A DNA stretch of 11,124 nt, from positions 66,627-77,750 of the forward strand of contig FR899103.1 of NCBI GenBank assembly GCA_000437255.1, in the 5' to 3' direction. Under the pieces are notes generated by a model. It ran no database searches and was not told the origin of the DNA. It saw only the letters and a list, made by a program, of their open reading frames with translations. The stretch's first letter is position 1; every line of letters starts with the position of its first letter. Below, piece by piece: positions 6,545-11,124 of the stretch. The translations under genes were made by a program, and so were the position numbers. The stretch comes from Ruminococcus sp. CAG:403. GTDB taxonomy: Bacteria; Bacillota; Clostridia; Oscillospirales; Ruminococcaceae.

Positions 6545-6565
6545 TGCTAGCAGGAGGGATGCAGC

Positions 6566-7546
6566 ATGCATACCATTGCATTATTTGATGTAAAATCATA
6601 CGACCGAATTTGGTTTGATCAGCTGAATCAGCACTATCAAATCAAATATTTTGAGCCGAAATTAACCATGGATACGGTTTCTTTGGCTGCCGGCTGTCAG
6701 GCCGTGGTGCCGTTTGTCAACGATACCCTGGATGCAGCCGTAATCGATGCGCTCTGCCGACAAAACGTAGCGGTGATTGCCCTGCGGTGTGCAGGATTCA
6801 ATCATGTAGACCGAGCTGCAGCGAAGGGGAGAATTCCCGTGCTGCGGGTTCCGGGATATTCCCCGTATGCAGTTGCAGAGCACACGATGGGATTGCTGCT
6901 GGCACTGAACCGAAAGATTCACAAGGCATATTTCCGTACCAGAGACTTCAATTTTTCTTTGAATGGATTGATTGGATTTGATCTGCATGGAAAGACGGTG
7001 GGGGTAATTGGAACCGGGAAAATCGGGCAGGTATTTGCAAGAATCTGTAAGGGGTTTGGCATGCAGGTGCTGACCTATGACCCTTATCCGATCGAAGATC
7101 CTGCTTTTGAATCGGTTTCGTTGGAAGAATTGTTTCGGCGCAGCGATGTGATTTCGCTGCACTGTCCGCTGACGGAACAGACCCGGCATTTGATTTGCAG
7201 GGAAACCATTGCCCAGATGAAGGATGGCGTTTACCTGCTCAACACGTCGCGGGGTATGCTGATTGAAAGTCAGGCGCTGCTGGACGCACTCCAGCAAAAG
7301 AAGATTGCCGGAGCCGGATTGGATGTCTATGAAGAGGAGACAGACTGCTTTTTTGAAGACTGCTCTGAGCAATTGCAGCGGGATACAGTGTTATCTTTGC
7401 TGCTTTCTATGCCCAATGTGATTCTGACATCCCATCAGGCATTTCTCACGACGGAGGCGCTGCGGAATATTGCAGAAGTGACCTTCCAAAATTTAGATGC
7501 TTTTTTTGCCGGTGCGCCGCTTCAGAATCAGATTCCAGAAGGTTAA
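6566..7546 (+). CDS. ldhA: D-lactate dehydrogenase (NAD-dependent D-2-hydroxyacid dehydrogenase)
   Basis: 326-residue cytoplasmic enzyme that reduces pyruvate to D-lactate with NADH, recycling NAD+ in fermentation. The NAD-binding motif GTGKIG is at residues 149-154, and an acidic residue, D172, follows the second strand (TYDPYP), indicating NAD rather than NADP. The catalytic triad is R229 (NTSRG), E258 (GLDVYEEE) and H290 (TSHQAFLT). The spacings of 29 and 32 residues equal those of lactobacillar D-LDH. The FFEDCSEQLQRD segment before the histidine resembles the LdhA branch (FFED...) rather than phosphoglycerate dehydrogenase. The ATG is set by AGGAGGG with 7 nt spacing. It may be transcribed with the membrane protein gene upstream. 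Close 2-hydroxyacid substrates such as branched-chain 2-oxoacids cannot be excluded. Confidence 0.9.
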   Translation: MHTIALFDVKSYDRIWFDQLNQHYQIKYFEPKLTMDTVSLAAGCQAVVPFVNDTLDAAVIDALCRQNVAVIALRCAGFNHVDRAAAKGRIPVLRVPGYSPYAVAEHTMGLLLALNRKIHKAYFRTRDFNFSLNGLIGFDLHGKTVGVIGTGKIGQVFARICKGFGMQVLTYDPYPIEDPAFESVSLEELFRRSDVISLHCPLTEQTRHLICRETIAQMKDGVYLLNTSRGMLIESQALLDALQQKKIAGAGLDVYEEETDCFFEDCSEQLQRDTVLSLLLSMPNVILTSHQAFLTTEALRNIAEVTFQNLDAFFAGAPLQNQIPEG

Positions 7547-7569
7547 AACCTGTATCAATAGGAATTGCT

Positions 7570-7617
7570 GGTTGTGGACGGAAACCAGGGCGCCTTGCCC
7601 TGGACTGCACCGGTTTC
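7570..7617 (+). promoter_or_regulatory. Hairpin in the ldhA-pepV intergenic leader
   Basis: In the 93-nt gap before pepV, CCAGGGC (7585-7591) and GCCCTGG (7597-7603) form a perfect 7-bp GC-rich stem with a GCCTT loop. Outer arms GAAACC (7581-7586) and GGTTTC (7612-7617) are also complementary. They share two bases with the inner stem, and GGTT at 7570-7573 could pair with AACC, so alternative folds are possible. No U-tract follows and the pepV ribosome site AAAAGGAG begins at 7623. It may be a weak attenuator or an mRNA processing structure; I do not recognise a riboswitch class. Confidence 0.5.
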
Positions 7618-7639
7618 GTTTGAAAAGGAGAGTTATAAG

Positions 7640-8995
7640 ATGAAATTACCCAAACAAGTTGCTGATCAAATAGAAGCCAATCAGTCGGAAATGCTGGAAA
7701 CACTGCGCACGCTGATTGCATTTCCAAGCATTGCAACGGCGGAGCCGGAAGACGGCTATCCATTCGGAAAGCCTTGCGCCGATGCACTGCGGTTTATGCT
7801 GCAAAAAGCGGAGCAGATGGGATTTTCTGCTCAGAATTTTGATGATTACATAGGTTCTGTGGATTGGATGCCAGAAGCTCAGCAGCAGCCGGAACTGGGC
7901 ATCCTTTGCCATTTGGATGTGGTGCCGGTGCTGGCAGAAAATTGGTCTTCTGACCCATTTGTCATGGAGGAACGGGACGGCTGTTTATTTGGCAGAGGCT
8001 GCATCGATGATAAAGGGCCTGCCGTTGCCGTTTTGTATGCGATGAAAGCCATTCGGGATGCAGGGATTCCGCTTCAGAAAAATGTACGCTTTATTATGGG
8101 CTGCAATGAAGAAAACGGCTCTTCCGATCTGGAGTATTATCAGGCACATGCAGCAATGCCGCCGCATGTCTTTACACCGGATGGCAACTATCCTTTGATT
8201 TCCATTGAGAAGGGAATGCTGCGCCTGCAAATTCAGAAGCAAATCAACGATCCGATTTGCTTCATGCAGGCTGGAACAGCGCCCAATGCCGTTCCGGCTG
8301 TGGCAGAGGCACAGCTTACAATTGCACCGCAGGTACCGGCAGAGCAGGCACATTTGACGGTACAGGGCAATACCTGGCAGTATACCGGACTGGCAGCGCA
8401 TGCTTCCACACCGCAAACAGGGGACAATGCCATTACGGGTTTGTGTACGGCACTGGCACAGGATGCTCGGTTTAGCGACTGTCAGGCTTTGTTGCAGCTT
8501 TTCCCGCATGGTGTAACCGATGGCAGCGGATTGGGAATTGCCTGCACCGATGAAACGTCGGGTGCATTGACCTGTATTTGCAGTATGTTGAAGGTGGAAG
8601 ATGGCTGTATGACCGGTACGGTAGACATTCGGTTTCCGCTTTGTACTAGCAAGGAAGCGCTGCTGCAACAGCTTCAGGAGCGTTTTGCAGCATATGGCTT
8701 TTCCTGCGAAGCACTGCTTGCCAGCGATCCGCATTGTGTGCCGGAATCGGATCCGTTTGTGCAGACGCTGCTGGCAGTATATGAAGCAGAAACTGGGCAG
8801 CCAGGGCAGTGCCTTGCCATTGGCGGCGGAACGTATGTGCACGATATTCCAGGCGGCGTGGCATTTGGTGCAGAATTTCCCGGCTGGGATTATCACATGC
8901 ACGGTGATGATGAATTTATGCCGCTTGCACATCTGATACAGGATGTGCGGATGATTGCGGCTGCCATTCTGGCATTGTGCGCAGAGGAAAAGTAG
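7640..8995 (+). CDS. pepV: PepV/Sapep-type M20 metallo-dipeptidase
   Basis: 451-residue cytoplasmic M20 peptidase, close to the usual 460-470 residues of PepV/Sapep enzymes, which release N-terminal amino acids from dipeptides with Zn or Mn. Metal ligands and catalytic residues are visible: H91 and D93 in CHLDVVP, bridging D123 in GRGCIDDKG, catalytic E157 and metal-binding E158 in GCNEENGSSD, D181 in TPDGNYP, and a C-terminal His in DYHMHGDDE. The lid domain carries AAHASTPQTGDNA, typical of the family. The start at 7640 follows AAAAGGAG with 9 nt spacing and gives MKLPKQVADQ; the longer frame from 7565 runs through the intergenic hairpin and was rejected. It lies 93 nt after ldhA, so it could be cotranscribed or have its own promoter. 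Its stop is only 5 nt from that of convergent oadB. Confidence 0.9.
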   Translation: MKLPKQVADQIEANQSEMLETLRTLIAFPSIATAEPEDGYPFGKPCADALRFMLQKAEQMGFSAQNFDDYIGSVDWMPEAQQQPELGILCHLDVVPVLAENWSSDPFVMEERDGCLFGRGCIDDKGPAVAVLYAMKAIRDAGIPLQKNVRFIMGCNEENGSSDLEYYQAHAAMPPHVFTPDGNYPLISIEKGMLRLQIQKQINDPICFMQAGTAPNAVPAVAEAQLTIAPQVPAEQAHLTVQGNTWQYTGLAAHASTPQTGDNAITGLCTALAQDARFSDCQALLQLFPHGVTDGSGLGIACTDETSGALTCICSMLKVEDGCMTGTVDIRFPLCTSKEALLQQLQERFAAYGFSCEALLASDPHCVPESDPFVQTLLAVYEAETGQPGQCLAIGGGTYVHDIPGGVAFGAEFPGWDYHMHGDDEFMPLAHLIQDVRMIAAAILALCAEEK

Positions 8996-9012
8996 CTTTT
9001 TTAATGTGCGCA
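8978..9012. terminator. Terminator-like stem at the pepV/oadB convergent junction
   Basis: The 5-nt gap between the two stop codons lies inside a compound inverted repeat. The inner stem is AAAAG (8988-8992)/CTTTT (8996-9000) and the outer palindromic cores TGCGCA are at 8978-8983 and 9007-9012, each within a direct repeat TGTGCGCAG (8976-8984 and 9005-9013). The six T after AAAAGTAGC could serve as a U-tract for the plus strand. It is much weaker and less regular than the scfB terminator, so its activity is uncertain. Confidence 0.4.
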
Positions 9013-10212
9013 GGTTTGCAGAATGACGCCGGCTGCAATGGCAGAGCCAATCACGCCTGCGACATTCGGGCCCATTGCATGCATCAGCAGGAAGTTATTC
9101 GGGTTGGCTTCTGCGCCGACCTTCTGGCTGATGCGGGCAGCCATGGGGACTGCCGAAACGCCGGCACTTCCAATCAAAGGATTGATGGTTCCGCCGGATA
9201 GTCTGCAGAGCAGTTTTCCAAGCAGGATGCCGCACGCTGTTCCAATGGAGAAAGCGACAGCGCCCAGCAGCATGACCTTTCCGAATTCCCAGTGCAGAAT
9301 TTTATCTGCTTGTGTGGTGGCACCAACGGAAACGCCTAGAAAAATGGTAATGCTATTCATCAATGCATGCTGTGCGGTTTCAGACAATCGGTCGCAGACA
9401 CCGCTTTCTTTGAATAAGTTTCCGAGCATCATCATGCCAACCAAAACAGCAGCATCCGGTACCAGAAGGGAAATCACCAGTGTGACCAAAATGGGAAAAC
9501 AGATTTTTTCCCGTTTGGATACGGTGCGCAGCTGCTGCATGGGAATGGCACGTTCTGCTTTTGTGGTCAGCAATTTCATAATGGGAGGCTGTAGGATGGG
9601 CACCAGCGCCATGTATGTATAGGCGGCCAGTGCGATGGTTCCTGTACTGATTCGGTTGGAAGTTCCGGTGAGCAATTGCGACGATACAAAGATGGAAGTA
9701 GGGCCGTCTGCACCGCCGATGATGGCAATGGAACCGCTTTCTGCCGGGGAAAATCCAAGCAGTGCTGCTCCGATATACGTGAAGAAAATGCCACCTTGTG
9801 CGGCAGCACCCAATAAAAAGCTTTTGGGGTTGGCGATCAGCGGGCCAAAGTCCGTCATAGCACCAATGCCCAAAAAGATCAGCGGCGGAAAAATACCGGC
9901 CTTTACGCCAATATATAACAGATCCAGCAGACCGCCCTCGTTCAGAATGCGCTGGTAGGAATACGTATGCGTAACGGGATCTGCCGTCCAGAGCTCTGGA
10001 TGATAAAGTCCTGCGCCGGGCAAATTGGTTAGAAGCATGCCGAATGCAATGGGAACCAGTAACAGCGGTTCAAATTTTTTGGCAATGGCAAGATAGAGCA
10101 AGAAAAATCCCAGAAGCAGCATGACCAGTTCCCGCCAGCTCATGCCAACCAGACCGCTGGACTGCCAGAGGGAAGAAACAGTGTGTAGAATGGTATGCCA
10201 AATGGTACTCAT
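9001..10212 (-). CDS. oadB: Na+-translocating decarboxylase, beta subunit (OadB/GcdB/MmdB family)
   Basis: 403-residue integral membrane subunit that decarboxylates carboxybiotin and couples this to Na+ export. Clear family signatures are PPLIFLGIGAMTDFGPLIANP (about 109-129), GGADGPTSI (166-174, with D169 corresponding to the essential Asp of the Klebsiella OadB), NPLIGSAGVSAVPMAAR (344-360) and PNNFLLMHAMGPNVAGVIGSA (371-391). Many hydrophobic helices lie between them. The ATG at 10212 follows AGGAG by 6 nt and overlaps the oadG stop as ATGA, indicating translational coupling; the frame extension beyond it is a shadow of oadG. The carboxyltransferase alpha chain and biotin carrier are not in this window, so whether the substrate is oxaloacetate, methylmalonyl-CoA or glutaconyl-CoA cannot be told. 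Confidence 0.93.
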   Translation of the reverse strand: MSTIWHTILHTVSSLWQSSGLVGMSWRELVMLLLGFFLLYLAIAKKFEPLLLVPIAFGMLLTNLPGAGLYHPELWTADPVTHTYSYQRILNEGGLLDLLYIGVKAGIFPPLIFLGIGAMTDFGPLIANPKSFLLGAAAQGGIFFTYIGAALLGFSPAESGSIAIIGGADGPTSIFVSSQLLTGTSNRISTGTIALAAYTYMALVPILQPPIMKLLTTKAERAIPMQQLRTVSKREKICFPILVTLVISLLVPDAAVLVGMMMLGNLFKESGVCDRLSETAQHALMNSITIFLGVSVGATTQADKILHWEFGKVMLLGAVAFSIGTACGILLGKLLCRLSGGTINPLIGSAGVSAVPMAARISQKVGAEANPNNFLLMHAMGPNVAGVIGSAIAAGVILQTCAH

Positions 10213-10622
10213 GACGATCTCCTTTCTGGATGGGGGAGAAATGGACGGGTCTGCTCTTGTATGGAAACGGCTGTCCAATTGCTGTGGAATGCAGCAGACT
10301 GCTCTCTGCCGTCTGTCGGCAATGCAGGAGTCTTTGTGGGTTCTGGTTCCAATACGATAGCAAGTGCTGCTCCAATGGCAGCTGCCAGGGCGGTTTCTTC
10401 TGCTGCAAAGGAATTGGAATGGGGTGCCTGCTGGATGGGCTGCGGTGCTTCTGTCAAATTGGGCGGATCCATTGTAGTGGGCGGTTTGGCACGGCAAAGT
10501 CGGCTGCTGAGAGAAACCAGCCAGATGAGCAGTCCGAGCGTGCCTAACACAACCAAGAGACCGGTCAGCACCAATGCGAGAACATCCGCAGTAGTCTGAC
10601 CTTGCAGAAGAAGACGGGACAT
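10209..10622 (-). CDS. oadG: OadG-family small subunit of Na+-pumping decarboxylase (gamma chain)
   Basis: 137-residue protein with a single membrane helix (about 14-38, ADVLALVLTGLLVVLG...), then a Pro/Gln-rich linker (45-72). A hydrophobic Ala/Ile helix, EETALAAAIGAALAIVLE (75-92), resembles the conserved EL(V)AAIAAAIA segment of OadG-like proteins, and the tail is polar and basic. In characterised pumps the gamma chain anchors and assembles alpha and beta. The sequence is weakly conserved as usual for this family, so the call leans on topology, size and its position directly before oadB with a 4-nt overlap. The ATG at 10622 has AAGGAG with 9 nt spacing. I could not identify a good promoter in the short divergent gap to the MscS gene. 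Confidence 0.82.
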   Translation of the reverse strand: MSRLLLQGQTTADVLALVLTGLLVVLGTLGLLIWLVSLSSRLCRAKPPTTMDPPNLTEAPQPIQQAPHSNSFAAEETALAAAIGAALAIVLEPEPTKTPALPTDGREQSAAFHSNWTAVSIQEQTRPFLPHPERRSS

Positions 10623-10665
10623 TGAAAAACGCTCCTTTCCAAGAGATGGGAGTGGATAGTTTGGA

Positions 10666-10678
10666 AACAACGGTTGTT
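10666..10678. promoter_or_regulatory. Palindrome in the oadG-mscS divergent gap, possible operator
   Basis: AACAAC-G-GTTGTT is a perfect 6+6 inverted repeat with a single central base. It lies in the 79-nt region between the oadG and MscS start codons, 44 nt from the former and 24 nt from the latter. It is placed where a dimeric regulator could touch both promoters, but I see no convincing -35/-10 pair on either strand, and it does not match Rex or CcpA consensus. Confidence 0.4.
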
Positions 10679-10701
10679 GAATCAATAGGAGGAATACAAA
10701 C

Positions 10702-11124
10702 ATGAATCATTTACGATCGCTCTTTGCAGCGCCAGCCAGTCTTACCATGCAGGCGACTGGAACAGGGGTAACGGATGCCACACCAGATAAAGTGGTGGAT
10801 CAGGTTGCCGATGTGGTCAATCAGGAAGTCGATCACGCAACAAATGTACTAAGCAGTATTTTTAAGCCGCTGCAAGCAGCCATTCCGGATTTGATTTTTG
10901 CCGGCCTGGTTCTGATCTTTGGGCTTATCATCATCAAATTTCTGCTCAAACTGGCCGGACATGCATTGTCCCGCAGTCGATTAGACGGAATTATGGCAGG
11001 CTTTTTAAAGTCGCTGATTAAAATTGTTTTGCATGTGCTGTTGTTTATCATCGTCATGTCCATGCTGCATGTGCCAATGACCTCTATTATTACGGTGCTC
11101 GGTTCTGCCGGTGTGGCAGTTGGT
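10702..11124 (+). CDS. MscS-family mechanosensitive ion channel, 3' truncated by window
   Basis: The first 141 residues of a small-conductance mechanosensitive channel, running off the right edge. Residues 1-58 form a polar, probably amphipathic N-terminus. Helices are TM1 about 61-84, TM2 about 102-120 and the start of pore-lining TM3 at about 125-141. The sequence MLHVPMTSIITVLGSAGVAVG is a good match to the Gly/Ala-rich MscS pore helix, (L)GVPxTSxxxVLGAAGxAxG in relatives. These channels open under membrane tension and release solutes during hypo-osmotic shock. The start at 10702 has AGGAGG with 9 nt spacing. It is divergent from oadG across a gap of 79 nt. Whether this is the compact MscS type or a larger YnaI-like form cannot be seen. 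Confidence 0.88.
   Translation, partial: MNHLRSLFAAPASLTMQATGTGVTDATPDKVVDQVADVVNQEVDHATNVLSSIFKPLQAAIPDLIFAGLVLIFGLIIIKFLLKLAGHALSRSRLDGIMAGFLKSLIKIVLHVLLFIIVMSMLHVPMTSIITVLGSAGVAVG

Noticed and set aside
7985..8932. Minus-strand open frame (315 codons) opposite pepV
   Set aside because: Antisense to clear M20 metal-binding motifs; no start context and implausible Cys/His-rich composition.
10661..10675. Possible CcpA cre site in the oadG-mscS gap (TTGGAAACA...)
   Set aside because: The first eight bases fit the cre pattern but the obligatory central CG and the right half do not.
10213..10710. In-frame upstream extension of oadB, doubling as a possible fused N-terminal domain
   Set aside because: It overlaps oadG in another frame and encodes no domain; the ATG at 10212 has a good ribosome site and a 4-nt overlap typical of coupling.

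Overview
The window looks like the chromosome of an anaerobic, low-to-moderate GC Firmicute of class Clostridia, probably in the Oscillospirales/Ruminococcaceae-like group. This rests on a SCIFF-peptide radical SAM maturase, a four-subunit 2-oxoacid:ferredoxin oxidoreductase, a D-lactate dehydrogenase, a PepV-type dipeptidase, Na+-pumping decarboxylase subunits, purine-rich AGGAGG ribosome binding sites and sigma-A type promoters. I cannot assign a genus. Nearly all of the sequence is coding, and I see no phage, insertion sequence, CRISPR array, rRNA or tRNA.

Layout. (1) At the left edge, the 3' part of scfB (+ strand) ends at a strong bidirectional terminator (1303-1344). (2) Converging on it is a minus-strand operon, read from 4648 down to 1362: a P-loop ATPase, a two-[4Fe-4S] ferredoxin subunit, then the alpha, beta and gamma subunits of a Kor/Vor-type oxidoreductase. 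The operon has a clear promoter (4772-4800) and a leader of about 120 nt that contains inverted repeats. (3) A minus-strand Gfo/Idh/MocA oxidoreductase (4821-5795) is driven by a perfect TTGACA-17-TATAAT promoter. Back to back with it, a second strong promoter faces right. (4) The rightward block holds a six-helix membrane protein of unknown function, ldhA-type D-lactate dehydrogenase and a pepV-like dipeptidase. (5) Converging on pepV after only 5 nt is a minus-strand oadG-oadB pair, without the carboxyltransferase or biotin-carrier subunits. (6) Divergent from oadG, and running off the right edge, is an MscS-family channel.

The shared theme is fermentative energy metabolism. The oxidoreductase oxidises 2-oxoacids with ferredoxin, LdhA disposes of pyruvate and NADH as D-lactate, PepV supplies amino acids from dipeptides, and OadGB would couple a decarboxylation to Na+ export. 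Most genes are ordinary for this group. The points most worth following are the uncharacterised ATPase fused into the oxidoreductase operon, the structured leader of that operon, the orphan OadGB pair, the unknown membrane protein, and several inverted repeats at intergenic junctions. I did not find a convincing wholly new multi-gene system.
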